DNA of 64,000 bases, taken from Stutzerimonas stutzeri KOS6 (GTDB lineage: Bacteria; Pseudomonadota; Gammaproteobacteria; Pseudomonadales; Pseudomonadaceae). Shown piece by piece: positions 37,393 through 46,561 of this stretch (positions are counted from its first letter, which is position 1; every line of letters starts with the position of its first letter). The position numbers and the translations under genes are program-made. Location: NCBI RefSeq assembly GCF_000307775.2, contig NZ_KK020676.1:531254-595253 (forward strand), read 5' to 3'. The notes below the pieces were generated by a model that saw nothing but the letters and a program-made list of their open reading frames with translations, had not been told where the DNA came from and ran no database searches.

Positions 37393-40065
37393 ATGAAAAT
37401 ACATACCGATGCCGCCAGCCGTCTGGCGACCGAGGTTGTGACGCAGTTGCCGGTGCCAGCAAGGCTCGGCATGCTGCGCTTCGAGCGCTTGAACGAATCG
37501 AGCTGGACACTGCTGTTTCTCGATCCCGCCTGCGAGCGCTCTTTCGGCGTCTGCGCCAGCGATCTGTGCTCGCTGGTCGACTCTCCCTATGCCAGCCTGA
37601 TGGAACCCAGCATTCGTCACCTGCTGCATGAGGACATCCAGCAGCAGCTGGCCGGACGCAGCCATTATCAGGTCAACTACCGCCTGCACACCCCCGACGG
37701 CATCCTGGACATCACCGAACTCGGCGAAGTCTTCCAGCAATACGGACGGGAACTGCTCAGGGGCTATCTGATGCCAGGTCACCTACCCGATTCGGATCAT
37801 GACCTGCGCGCCCAGAACTCCAGGTTGAAGCTGGCACTGCAGCAGTACGAGCAGGCACAGGACGAACATGTCGAACACATGCTGCGCTCACGCACTCAGC
37901 AGAGCCTGATCGTGCGCCTGGCCCGGCATCGCTACGGCTCTGCCAACCCGCAACTCGAAGCGGCGCAACTGATCACCCAGGCGGCCTGTGAAGCCTACGA
38001 AGTCAAACGCGCCGCAATCTGGCACCTGAACGGAACGCGCCTGGAGCCGGTCGCCTGTTATGGCCGGGCGAGCGACAGCTACGAGACGCTGGACGCTCTG
38101 GAACTGGCGCCGTTTCCCGACTATCTGCAAGCCCTGCAAAGCGACCGCGCAGTCGATGCGCAGGATGTACTGCAGGATCATCGAACCTGCCAGCTCGGCG
38201 AATATCTGTTCCGCCCGCAGGGTGTCAGCTCGATACTCGATGCCAGTATTCGCGTCGGCGGCGAAGTGATCGGGGTATTGAGCCTGCAACATGGCGGAAC
38301 GCCACGAACCTGGCATGCCGACGAGATCGCATTCGCCGGCGAGCTGGCCGATCAGTACGCCCAGGTACTGGCCCACCAGCAGCGCCTCAGCGCCACGCAG
38401 ATGCTCAGCCTCTTCCAGCGCGCAGTCGAACAGAGTGCCAGCGCATTTATCCTGGTTGACCGTGAAGGCCGGGTGGAATACGTCAATCCGGCCTTCACCG
38501 TCATCAGCCAGTTTTCCGCTGCCGAGGTCCAGGGCAAGAGCCTGGCCGACCTGAAGGCACTGGGGCATCTCAGCGAGTTGCTCTTCGACACCTCATCGAC
38601 ACTCGCTCACAGCAACAGCTGGCAGGGCGAGTTTCGCTCGCGGCGCAAGAACCTGGAGCCGTACTGGGGCCAGCTGTCGATCTCCAAGGTATTCAGCGAG
38701 GACGGCACCCTCACCCATTACATCGGCATCTACGAAGACGTAACCCGCAGCAAACTGGCGCATCAGCACATCGAACGCCTGGCCTACACCGACAACCTGA
38801 CAAGTCTCGGAAATCGACCCTACTTCATCCGCAGCCTGGAAGAACGTTTCGCTGCCACCGCGGAACCCAGGCTCTGCCTGTTGCTGGTCGATATCGACAA
38901 CTTCAAGCGGATCAACGACAGTCTCGGCCACCAGACCGGCGACAAGCTGCTCTCCAGCCTTGCCCATCGCCTGCGTAACGGCCTTAGCCAGCAGAGCGTC
39001 ATCGCACGTTTCGCCAGCAACGAGTTCGCCCTGCTGCTCGACGACACGGGGCTCGACGAGGGCATGCGCGTTGCCGACCAGGTCCTGCAGGTACTGGACA
39101 AGCCGTTGCTCGTCGACAAGCTGCTGATCAATGTCAGTGCCTCCCTGGGCCTGGCCTGTTCGCCCCAACATGGCCAAGATCCCGAGACACTGATGAAGCA
39201 TGCCGGCCAGGCACTGCACAAGGCCAAGGCCAACGGCAAGAATCAGGTACAGATATTCACCGAATCCCTGCATGCCGAGGCCAACTACAAGCTGTTCGTC
39301 GAGAACCACCTGCGCCGCGCCCTCATACAAAACGAGCTGGAGGTGTTCTATCAGCCCAAGCTCTGCCTGCGCAGCGGCCGGCTGCAGGGGCTGGAAGCGC
39401 TGCTACGCTGGAATCATCCGGAACAAGGCATGATCCGCCCGGACCAGTTCATCAGCGTTGCCGAAGAGACCGGACTGATCATCCCGATCGGCAAGTGGGT
39501 AGCGCGCGAAGCGTGCCGCATGGGGGTCAAGCTGTCGGCGCTGGGTTACGGCAACCCACAAGTGGCGATCAATCTGTCGCCCAAGCAGTTTTCCGATCCC
39601 GACCTGCTGGGCTCGATCGCCGCGATCCTGCTCGAAGAGCAACTCCCGCCTGCGCAACTGGAACTGGAACTGACCGAAAGCCTGCTGCTCGACGCCACCG
39701 AGGAAACCAGGCAGCAGTTGATCGGCCTGAAGGCGCTGGGTCTGAGCCTGGCCATGGATGACTTTGGCACCGGCTACTCGTCGCTCAGCTACCTGAAGAA
39801 ATTCCCGATTGACGTGATCAAGATAGATCGCAGCTTCATCAAGGATATTCCGGACAACGACGATGATGTGGAAATCACCTCGGCGGTGATCGCCATGGCG
39901 CGCAAACTGCGCCTGAAGGTAGTCGCCGAAGGCATCGAAACGGCCGAGCAGCTGAAGTTCCTGCGCCAGCATCACTGCGATATCGGTCAGGGTTACCTGT
40001 TCGACAAGCCGATCGCTGGCAGCGAGCTGAGCGAATCGCTTCGCCGTTATCCGCACTGGTGCTGA
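37393..40065 (+). CDS. dipA: GAF-PAS-GGDEF-EAL cyclic-di-GMP phosphodiesterase (DipA-like)
   Basis: An 890-aa signalling protein without membrane segments. An N-terminal sensory part is followed by a GAF-like domain (about 185-330), a PAS domain (about 336-460, FILVDREGRVEYVNPAF), GGDEF (about 465-625) and EAL (about 635-885). The GGDEF motif is degenerate (ASNEF, near residue 539), so cyclase activity is unlikely. The EAL domain keeps EALLRWNHPEQG and DDFGTGYSSLSYL, so c-di-GMP hydrolysis is likely. The location between aceF and msrA matches PAO1 dipA (PA5017), a biofilm-dispersal phosphodiesterase. A GTG 20 codons upstream is in frame with worse SD spacing. Confidence 0.88.
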   Translation: MKIHTDAASRLATEVVTQLPVPARLGMLRFERLNESSWTLLFLDPACERSFGVCASDLCSLVDSPYASLMEPSIRHLLHEDIQQQLAGRSHYQVNYRLHTPDGILDITELGEVFQQYGRELLRGYLMPGHLPDSDHDLRAQNSRLKLALQQYEQAQDEHVEHMLRSRTQQSLIVRLARHRYGSANPQLEAAQLITQAACEAYEVKRAAIWHLNGTRLEPVACYGRASDSYETLDALELAPFPDYLQALQSDRAVDAQDVLQDHRTCQLGEYLFRPQGVSSILDASIRVGGEVIGVLSLQHGGTPRTWHADEIAFAGELADQYAQVLAHQQRLSATQMLSLFQRAVEQSASAFILVDREGRVEYVNPAFTVISQFSAAEVQGKSLADLKALGHLSELLFDTSSTLAHSNSWQGEFRSRRKNLEPYWGQLSISKVFSEDGTLTHYIGIYEDVTRSKLAHQHIERLAYTDNLTSLGNRPYFIRSLEERFAATAEPRLCLLLVDIDNFKRINDSLGHQTGDKLLSSLAHRLRNGLSQQSVIARFASNEFALLLDDTGLDEGMRVADQVLQVLDKPLLVDKLLINVSASLGLACSPQHGQDPETLMKHAGQALHKAKANGKNQVQIFTESLHAEANYKLFVENHLRRALIQNELEVFYQPKLCLRSGRLQGLEALLRWNHPEQGMIRPDQFISVAEETGLIIPIGKWVAREACRMGVKLSALGYGNPQVAINLSPKQFSDPDLLGSIAAILLEEQLPPAQLELELTESLLLDATEETRQQLIGLKALGLSLAMDDFGTGYSSLSYLKKFPIDVIKIDRSFIKDIPDNDDDVEITSAVIAMARKLRLKVVAEGIETAEQLKFLRQHHCDIGQGYLFDKPIAGSELSESLRRYPHWC

Positions 40066-40160
40066 GCGGCGCCAGGCGACGCACGGCACCCCTGCTGCTT
40101 TCGCTGCCGCTCGGCCTTTTGTAGCCTACGGCTTCAGCTCCCGTCCTGATCGAGGCTCGT

Positions 40161-40808
40161 ATGTCGCTACGCTCGCAGATTCTGATCGACAAACAGGCAT
40201 TGCCAACCGCCGAACAGGCGCTTCCCGGCCGTTCGACCGCCATCCCGGTGCCTTCGGCTCACTACGTCAATGGCAATCCGCTTCAGCCACCCTTTCCCGA
40301 AGGCTTCCAGCAGGCCGTGTTCGCGATGGGCTGTTTCTGGGGAGCCGAACGGCGCTTCTGGGAGCAACCTGGCGTCTGGACCACTGCCGTGGGCTACGCC
40401 GGCGGGCTGACGCCGAATCCAAGCTATGACGAAGTCTGCTCCGGACTCACTGGCCATACCGAGGTGGTTCTGGTGGTCTTCGATCCACGGCTGATCGATT
40501 ATGACCAGCTCCTGCGCCTTTTCTGGGAAGCCCATGATCCCACCCAGGGCATGCGCCAAGGCAATGATGTCGGCAGCCAGTACCGCTCAGCGGTCTACTG
40601 CACGAGCGCGCAGCAGCGTGCGGAAGCGGAGGCCAGCCGTGACCGCTTTCAACAACGCCTGAGCGCCGCCGGCTTCCCTGCGATCACCACGGAAATCGCC
40701 GACGCCCCGCCGTTTTACTACGCAGAGGCGTACCACCAGCAATATCTGGCCAAGAATCCGGGGGGTTATTGCGGGCTGAGGGGAACGGGCGTCTGCCTGC
40801 CCGCCTGA
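40161..40808 (+). CDS. msrA: Peptide-methionine (S)-S-oxide reductase MsrA
   Basis: A 215-aa cytoplasmic repair enzyme reducing methionine S-sulfoxide in proteins. The catalytic cysteine is Cys58 in GCFWGAER. The conserved GHTEVV and [10 protein letters not shown] segments are present, and two resolving cysteines lie near the C-terminus (Cys204 and Cys212). It lies 95 bp downstream of the dipA-like gene in the same direction. Confidence 0.96.
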   Translation: MSLRSQILIDKQALPTAEQALPGRSTAIPVPSAHYVNGNPLQPPFPEGFQQAVFAMGCFWGAERRFWEQPGVWTTAVGYAGGLTPNPSYDEVCSGLTGHTEVVLVVFDPRLIDYDQLLRLFWEAHDPTQGMRQGNDVGSQYRSAVYCTSAQQRAEAEASRDRFQQRLSAAGFPAITTEIADAPPFYYAEAYHQQYLAKNPGGYCGLRGTGVCLPA

Positions 40809-40890
40809 CGCTGGGCAACAGTGGCCCCTAACTAAGCCGGCCACTGCCCGGGATGGGGTGGCCACTACGCATATCGTCAACCATGCAGGA

Positions 40891-41015
40891 AAAGAAAACC
40901 CCGCCGAAGCGGGGCTCTGCAGACTGAATCCTGACATCCGTGATCGCGTGCCGTCCTGGCACCGTTCCCTGTTGGTCCATTTTGTTGATCCGCGCTTTCC
41001 TTGCGCAACGTCCCT
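40891..41015 (-). ncRNA. Gac/Rsm-family regulatory RNA (RsmX/Y/Z type)
   Basis: About 125 nt on the minus strand between msrA and an acyl-CoA dehydrogenase gene. The predicted transcript carries eight GGA motifs. One is in the loop of GCGC-AAGGAAA-GCGC near the 5' end and another in the loop of GTGCC-AGGAC-GGCAC, the hairpin-loop form that sequesters RsmA/CsrA. It ends in a strong intrinsic terminator (GCCCCGC-TTCG-GCGGGG then TTTTCTTTT). A TAGTCT -10 at 41028-41023 suggests a start near 41015. Two GacA boxes lie upstream, one centred near -66. Which member (X, Y or Z) it represents is uncertain; the start is predicted. Confidence 0.87.
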
Positions 41016-41072
41016 ATGCAGTAGACTACCGCTCGACCTCGTGAGTCAGTAGCAGCCATGTGCAGCAGGCCA

Positions 41073-41090
41073 TGTAAGCTTTTTCCTACA
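41073..41090. promoter_or_regulatory. GacA box 1 (proximal upstream activating sequence)
   Basis: TGTAAG-N6-CCTACA matches the palindromic GacA consensus TGTAAGN6CTTACA at 11 of 12 fixed positions. The centre is about 66 bp upstream of the predicted start of the Rsm-type RNA, the usual distance for Gac-controlled sRNA promoters. Confidence 0.82.
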
Positions 41091-41113
41091 TCGCGTCATC
41101 CGTGAAGCAGAGC

Positions 41114-41131
41114 TGTAGGTCCAGGCTTACA
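41114..41131. promoter_or_regulatory. GacA box 2 (distal)
   Basis: TGTAGG-N6-CTTACA also matches 11 of 12 fixed positions. It lies 41 bp from box 1, about four helical turns, on the far side from the RNA gene. Confidence 0.7.
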
Positions 41132-41221
41132 TGGCGCGATTTTTATGACCCGAGCGGCGGCTTAATCGTTCCGTATCATGGCCAAATAACTTCATATTGC
41201 CTTTAGATTAAGTCGGCCTGC

Positions 41222-43000
41222 TTAGAACTGCGCCGCGTCAAGCAGGTACAGCGACTCGCTGCCGGCCTTGACCGAAGCGCTGAGCGAATGAATACGAGGC
41301 AGCAGCCGGGCGAAATAGAAGCGCGCGGTTCCCAGCTTGCTCTGGTAGAAATCGCCCTCGTCCTGCTTGGCCAACGCCACAGCGGCCATGCGTGCCCACA
41401 TATAGGCATAGGCGGTGTAACCGAACACATGCAGGTATTCCACCGAGGCCGCGCCGATCTCGTTCGGGTCCGCCTTGGCCTGCTCGATCACCCAGGCAGT
41501 CAGCTCATCCAGGTTGTCCAGTGCAGCCTTGAGCGGCCCGACAAAACCGGCCAGGTCGGCACCGGCAGTCGCGATGAACCCACGTATTTCATCGGCGAAG
41601 GCCTGATACAGGGTACCCCCGCTGCCGACGATCTTGCGCCCGACCAGATCCAGCGCCTGGATGCCGTTGGTGCCTTCGTAGATCTGCGTAATGCGGCAGT
41701 CGCGCACCAGTTGCTCCTGCCCCCACTCGCGGATGAATCCATGACCACCGAAGACCTGCTGACCGTGAACGGTGGTTTCCAGCCCCATGTCCGTCAGGAA
41801 GGCCTTGGCCACCGGCGTAAGCAGCGCCACCTGGGCCTCGGCACGCTGCCGCGCTTCGTCGTCGTCACTGAACTTGGCGATGTCCAGTTGCAGCGCCACG
41901 TAGCTGGAAAACGCGCGCCCGCCTTCGTTCAGCGCCTTCATGGTCAAGAGCATGCGGCGCACGTCGGGATGCACGATGATCGGGTCGGCTGCCTTGTCCT
42001 GAGCCACCGGGCCGCTGGGCGCACGGCTCTGGATGCGATCACGGGCATATTCGATGGCGCTCTGATAGGAGCGTTCGCCCGTCGCCAGCCCCTGGATGCC
42101 CACACCCAGACGTTCGTAATTCATCATGGTGAACATCGCGGCCAGGCCCTTGTTCGGCTCGCCGACCATCCAGCCAGTCGCGCCGTCGAAGTTCATCACG
42201 CAGGTGGCCGAAGCCTGGATGCCCATTTTGTGCTCGATCGAGCCGCAGGACAGCGAGTTGCGCTCGCCCAGCGAGCCGTCTTCGTTGACCAGCACCTTGG
42301 GCACCAGGAACAGCGAGATCCCACGCGAGCCGGCTGGCGCATCCGGCAACTTGGCCAGCACCAGATGAATGATGTTCTCGGTCAGATCATGCTCACCGCC
42401 GGTGATGAAGATCTTGGTACCGCTGACCTTGTACGAACCGTCGGCCTGCGGTTCGGCCTTGGTGCGGATGATGCCCAGGTCGGTGCCCGCATGGGGTTCG
42501 GTCAGGCACATGGAGCCGGACCAGGTCCCGGCATACATGTTCGGCAGGTACTTTTGCTTGAGCGCTTCGCTGGCGTGGGCGTAGATCGACAGACAGGCGC
42601 CGGAAGTCAGCATCGGGTACAGCCCGAACGCCAGGCTGGCGGAGTTCATCATTTCCTCCACCTGTGCCGAGATGACCTTGGGCATGCCCATGCCACCGAA
42701 AGCAGGATCGCCACCGACCCCAACCCATCCGCCCTCGGCATACAGCTGGTAGGCCTCGCGGTACCCGGTTGGCGTGGACACCGCACCCGCGTCCCACCGG
42801 CAACCTTCTTCGTCGCCGCTACGATTCAGCGGTGCGATGCCGTTGGCCGTGATCTTGCCCGCCTCTTCGAGAATCGCATCAGCCGTCTCCGCGTCGACCA
42901 CCTCGGCCAGCGCAGGCAACGCCTTCCAGAGTTTCGGCGCGTCGAAGACTTCATTCAGGACGAAACGCATGTCGCGCAGCGGCGCTTGGTAGTCAGCCAT
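41222..43000 (-). CDS. Acyl-CoA dehydrogenase (FadE-type, with C-terminal extension)
   Basis: A 592-aa FAD-dependent acyl-CoA dehydrogenase of the long form, with an extra C-terminal helical domain, like PAO1 PA0508/PA0506. The FAD/substrate loops include MCLTEPHAGTDLG and KIFITGGEHD, and the C-terminal half carries QVFGGHGFIREWG and YEGTNGIQALDLVGRK. It probably starts beta-oxidation of acyl-CoA; chain length is not readable. Start MADYQAPLRD at 43000 with GAGGA upstream. Paralogous to the gene at 43360. The Rsm-type RNA lies downstream on the same strand and has its own promoter. Confidence 0.92.
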   Translation of the reverse strand: MADYQAPLRDMRFVLNEVFDAPKLWKALPALAEVVDAETADAILEEAGKITANGIAPLNRSGDEEGCRWDAGAVSTPTGYREAYQLYAEGGWVGVGGDPAFGGMGMPKVISAQVEEMMNSASLAFGLYPMLTSGACLSIYAHASEALKQKYLPNMYAGTWSGSMCLTEPHAGTDLGIIRTKAEPQADGSYKVSGTKIFITGGEHDLTENIIHLVLAKLPDAPAGSRGISLFLVPKVLVNEDGSLGERNSLSCGSIEHKMGIQASATCVMNFDGATGWMVGEPNKGLAAMFTMMNYERLGVGIQGLATGERSYQSAIEYARDRIQSRAPSGPVAQDKAADPIIVHPDVRRMLLTMKALNEGGRAFSSYVALQLDIAKFSDDDEARQRAEAQVALLTPVAKAFLTDMGLETTVHGQQVFGGHGFIREWGQEQLVRDCRITQIYEGTNGIQALDLVGRKIVGSGGTLYQAFADEIRGFIATAGADLAGFVGPLKAALDNLDELTAWVIEQAKADPNEIGAASVEYLHVFGYTAYAYMWARMAAVALAKQDEGDFYQSKLGTARFYFARLLPRIHSLSASVKAGSESLYLLDAAQF

Positions 43001-43310
43001 GGCAAGATTCCTCGCAAGACACTGGGTTGCGGCCACTACGGGCCGTTTCAGCGAGTCTAACCGAATAACCAAGATCGGATTAAGCGTCTTTTTATGACCG
43101 AATAGTTTTATCTGGTCACAACCAGAACCGCAATAGCGACTCCGAAATCTCGCGATATCTACGGCATACACCCCTACCAGCCGCCACGATTCGCTTTGTT
43201 GCTGGAGAGCGCCTGCCGGCGGCTCTGCTGATCTGGCTGGGTACACTGCCGCTGGATGGCTGGCGAGCCTTGCGCCACGAAGTACGGGAAAGCGAACAAA
43301 AATACCTGGC
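43001..43310. other. Intergenic region upstream of the 41222-43000 acyl-CoA dehydrogenase
   Basis: About 310 bp with no supported gene. It is locally AT-rich just upstream of the start (about 43060-43150) and probably carries the gene's own promoter. No PsrA-type box was seen here, in contrast to the paralogue upstream. Confidence 0.6.
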
Positions 43311-43340
43311 AATAAAAAAGCCGCTGCAGGGCAGCGGCTT
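43311..43340 (-). terminator. Rho-independent terminator of the 43360-45165 gene
   Basis: On the minus strand, AAGCCGCTGC-CCT-GCAGCGGCTT (10-bp stem) is followed by TTTTATT. It starts 20 bp after the stop codon of the acyl-CoA dehydrogenase gene, so the two paralogues are separate transcripts. Confidence 0.9.
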
Positions 43341-43359
43341 CGTTTGTGCCATCACACCA

Positions 43360-45165
43360 TCAGTAACCCAGCGCGAAGTCTTCCTCGGCCATGTCCATCA
43401 GGTTGTCCGCACCCGACAGCATAGCGTCGACATGCATGCGGGTACGCGGCAGGATGCGCTGGAAATAGAACCGCGCGGTCTGCAGCTTGGCCTTGTAGAA
43501 CGCCTCGTCAGAAGTGCCCTCAGCCAGTTTCTCGGCAGCAACCCGAGCCATGTCAGCCCAGAAGTAGGCCAGGCAGGCGTAGCCGGAATACATGCAGTAA
43601 TCGACGGACGCCGCACCGACCATTTCACGGTCCTTCATGGCCGCCATGCCGATCTTCATGGTCAGCTCGCCCCACTCCTTGTTCAGCTGATTCAGGGGGG
43701 CGACGAACTCCTTGATGGCCTCGTTGCCTTCCTGATTCTGGCAGAACTTGTGCACGATCTTGGTGAAGGACTTCAACGCCTCACCCTGGGTCATCAGCAC
43801 CTTGCGACCCAACAGATCCAGCGCCTGGATACCGGTGGTGCCCTCGTACAGCATGGAGATACGCGCGTCACGCACGTTCTGCTCCATGCCCCACTCGGCG
43901 ATGAAGCCGTGCCCGCCGTAGATCTGCACGCCATGGTTGGCGGCTTCGAAGCCCACTTCGGTCATGAAAGCCTTGGCGATCGGCGTGAGGAAGGCCAGCA
44001 GCGTGTCGGCCTGCTTCTTCTGCTCTTCATCCTGGCTGTTCTTGACGATGTCGACCTGCTTGGCGGTGAAGTAGACCATCGCCCGGTTGCCTTCGGCGAA
44101 GGCCTTCATGGTCAACAGCATGCGACGCACGTCGGGGTGCACGATGATCGGATCGGCGGGCTTCTCCGGCGCCTTGGGGCCGCTCAGCGCACGCATCTGC
44201 AGGCGCTCGCGGGCGTACTTGATGCCACCCTGGAAACCGATCTCGGCATGCGCCAGGCCCTGCAGCGCGGTACCCAGGCGTGCGGTGTTCATGAAGGTGA
44301 ACATGGCGTTCAGACCCTTGTTCGGCGGGCCGATCAGGAAGCCGGTGGCGCCGTCGAAGTTCATGACGCAGGTCGCGTTGCCATGGATGCCCATCTTGTG
44401 TTCCAGCGATCCGCAGTTCACACCGTTGCGCTCGCCCTTCTCGCCTTCGGCGTTGGGCAGGAACTTGGGCACGATGAACAGGGAGATGCCCTTGGTACCA
44501 GCCGGAGCATCGGGCAGGCGAGCCAATACGATATGGACGATGTTCTCGGCCATGTCGTGCTCACCGGAGGAGATGAAGATCTTGGTGCCGTTCAGCTTGT
44601 AGCTGCCGTCGGCCTGGGGCTCGGCCTTGGTGCGCAACATGCCCAGATCGGTACCGCAGTGCGGTTCGGTCAGGCACATCGTGCCGGTCCACTGGCCGGA
44701 CACGAGCTTGGTCAGGTAGGTGTGCTTCTGGTCGTCGGTACCGTGGGTGGCGATGGTGTTCATGCAGCCATGGGACAGGCCGGGGTACATGCCCCAGGAC
44801 CAGTTGGCCTGACCGATCATTTCGCTGATCGCCAGACCGAGAGACTCGGGCAGGCCCTGGCCGCCGTGCTCGACGTCATGGGCCAGGCTCGGCCAGCCAC
44901 CTGCCACGTACTGCTCGTAAGCTTCCTTGAAACCGGTCGGTGTCTTGACGCCCGACTCGCTCCAGGTGCAACCCTCGGTGTCGCCGATGCGGTTCAGCGG
45001 TGCCAGCACCTGCTCACAGAACTTCGCGCCTTCGTCGAGAATGGCATTGACCATGTCCGGGGTGGCATCTTCACATCCCGGAAGGCTCTGATAGTGCGCC
45101 TCGTAGCCGAGCAACTCGTCACGTACGAAACGGATATCGCGCAAGGGGGCCTTGTAGTCGGGCAT
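43360..45165 (-). CDS. Acyl-CoA dehydrogenase (FadE1/PA0506-like)
   Basis: A 601-aa long-form acyl-CoA dehydrogenase. It shows [43 protein letters not shown] and [16 protein letters not shown], and the N-terminus [13 protein letters not shown] parallels that of the 41222 gene, so the two arose by duplication. The length and place beside the small protein and bioD match PAO1 PA0506. GAGG lies about 8 nt before the start. Tandem PsrA-type palindromes lie about 100 bp upstream, suggesting induction by long-chain fatty acids. Confidence 0.93.
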   Translation of the reverse strand: MPDYKAPLRDIRFVRDELLGYEAHYQSLPGCEDATPDMVNAILDEGAKFCEQVLAPLNRIGDTEGCTWSESGVKTPTGFKEAYEQYVAGGWPSLAHDVEHGGQGLPESLGLAISEMIGQANWSWGMYPGLSHGCMNTIATHGTDDQKHTYLTKLVSGQWTGTMCLTEPHCGTDLGMLRTKAEPQADGSYKLNGTKIFISSGEHDMAENIVHIVLARLPDAPAGTKGISLFIVPKFLPNAEGEKGERNGVNCGSLEHKMGIHGNATCVMNFDGATGFLIGPPNKGLNAMFTFMNTARLGTALQGLAHAEIGFQGGIKYARERLQMRALSGPKAPEKPADPIIVHPDVRRMLLTMKAFAEGNRAMVYFTAKQVDIVKNSQDEEQKKQADTLLAFLTPIAKAFMTEVGFEAANHGVQIYGGHGFIAEWGMEQNVRDARISMLYEGTTGIQALDLLGRKVLMTQGEALKSFTKIVHKFCQNQEGNEAIKEFVAPLNQLNKEWGELTMKIGMAAMKDREMVGAASVDYCMYSGYACLAYFWADMARVAAEKLAEGTSDEAFYKAKLQTARFYFQRILPRTRMHVDAMLSGADNLMDMAEEDFALGY

Positions 45166-45537
45166 AGCGTAAACCTCAGCGGTGAGTTCTTGTTACAAGC
45201 TGACCGGGACGGTCCGGCCTTTTGCATTCGATTTCGACCGTCGGACAACGAGCCGAAGGGTCAAACAGGCGTTTGAAACATACGTTTCGCCCTGGGCGAT
45301 GTCAAGCGGGGGACCGGCCACCACCCATCGGCTGAATCGGCCAAATTCCGGTCAGGAGGGCGAGCCTGGGGCGAGTGACGGAAAAGCGAACGGATGTCGA
45401 AACGTGGCGTTGCAAAAACTTCGCTCGAGCGGAGTCACACAGAGGCCGCGGTAGATGGCGAAACAGGATAGGCGGACAAGCGGAGCTGGCCGAAGAACAC
45501 GGCCCGCTGCAAGGAAGGAAAAGCGTCAGACCCGCGA
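45166..45537. other. Control region of the 43360-45165 acyl-CoA dehydrogenase
   Basis: About 372 bp without a gene. The portion nearest the gene holds the PsrA-type boxes; the remainder (45300-45537) shows no clear structure or reading frame with coding features. Confidence 0.6.
45262..45288. promoter_or_regulatory. Tandem PsrA-type operator boxes
   Basis: CAAAC-AGGC-GTTTG at 45262-45275 and GAAAC-ATAC-GTTTC at 45275-45288 share one base and both fit the Pseudomonas PsrA consensus (G/C)AAAC-N2-4-GTTT(G/C). PsrA is a TetR-family repressor released by long-chain fatty acids. The boxes precede a fatty acid oxidation gene, which supports the call. Confidence 0.72.
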
Positions 45538-45786
45538 TCAGGCCTGGGTGTCGATCAACGTACCGAGCACTTCATCGGCGCTCTGAATCATGCGGGCCCC
45601 AACCTTGGCGCTGTGCTCGCCGACTTTCTGCTGGACCAGCTGCTCGGTGATTTCGGTCACCGCCTGGGAATTGCCCAATACAGGGGCATTGGCCGAGGCG
45701 ATGGCCGACGCGGCTTGCTCGACACGCTGCTGGCCGCTCTGAAAGGCGCTCAGTCCGGCGCCGATGAGGCTATTGGAGATTTGCAT
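45538..45786 (-). CDS. Small conserved protein with a flagellar rod/hook-like N-terminal helix
   Basis: An 82-aa protein starting MQISNSLIGAGLSAFQSGQQ. It continues with RVEQAASAIASAN, which resembles the N-terminal heptad motif of flagellar rod, hook and hook-associated proteins (LxAxQxRLDxxANNIANxNT), but no flagellar genes are nearby. GGAG lies five bases before the start at 45786. The position next to bioD matches PAO1 PA0505. No signal peptide. Function unknown. Confidence 0.78.
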   Translation of the reverse strand: MQISNSLIGAGLSAFQSGQQRVEQAASAIASANAPVLGNSQAVTEITEQLVQQKVGEHSAKVGARMIQSADEVLGTLIDTQA

Positions 45787-45873
45787 GGTCACTCCACGCG
45801 CTATCAGGTTGCCATCATTCAAGCAGATGCCGGCACCTGCCGCAAGGCGCGTGCCGCCGCGATGTGCCTTCGA

Positions 45874-46560
45874 TCACGCCGGATGCAGCGCGGGCAACGC
45901 CAGGTGGTGCGCAACCTGGCGCGCCGTCGGCTCAGCGATGCGCGGCACCCGGCCAAGGCAGGGTGCCGGCAGCAGCTCAGCGAGCGTGGCGAGATTCTCT
46001 TCCAGGCGCGACGTGGCAGGGTCGACGAGATTCGCTACCCAGCCAACCAGTTCCAGGCCGTCACGGGCGATCGCTTCCGCGCTGAGCACGGCATGATTGA
46101 TACAGCCCAGCCGAACCCCGACCACGAGGATCACCGGCAGGCGCAACTGCACCGGTAACGCCGAAAGATATTCCTGCGCATTGAGCGGCACTCGCCAGCC
46201 GCCAGCACCTTCCACCAGGGTGAAGTCAGCCTGCCGGGCGAGGATCGGCTGCACGGCGCGAACCAGGCAGCCTGCGGTCAATTCGACGCCGGCTTCGCGG
46301 GCCGCGATATGCGGCGCAATGGCCGGCGCGAAGGCGAACGGGTTGACCATCGCATAGTCCAGCGCCGGGCTGCACTCGGCCTGCAAGGCCAGCGCATCGC
46401 TGTTGCGAAGGCCCTGGTCGGTCGGTTCGCAGCCGGAGGCTACCGGCTTCACCGCCGCGGTTGAAAGCCCTGCCATGCGTGCCGCATGCAACAGGCCAGC
46501 GGCGATGGTGGTCTTGCCCACATCGGTATCGGTACCGGCAATGAAGAAGGCACGGCTCAT
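45874..46560 (-). CDS. bioD: Dethiobiotin synthetase BioD
   Basis: A 228-aa ATP-dependent enzyme that closes the ureido ring from diaminopelargonic acid and CO2. P-loop GTDTDVGKTT at residues 9-18, VKPVASGCE, and EGAGGWRVPL are the BioD motifs. The start at 46560 is one base after the bioC stop, with AGGA upstream. Last gene of the bioB-F-H-C-D run. Confidence 0.96.
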   Translation of the reverse strand: MSRAFFIAGTDTDVGKTTIAAGLLHAARMAGLSTAAVKPVASGCEPTDQGLRNSDALALQAECSPALDYAMVNPFAFAPAIAPHIAAREAGVELTAGCLVRAVQPILARQADFTLVEGAGGWRVPLNAQEYLSALPVQLRLPVILVVGVRLGCINHAVLSAEAIARDGLELVGWVANLVDPATSRLEENLATLAELLPAPCLGRVPRIAEPTARQVAHHLALPALHPA

Positions 46561-46561
46561 C

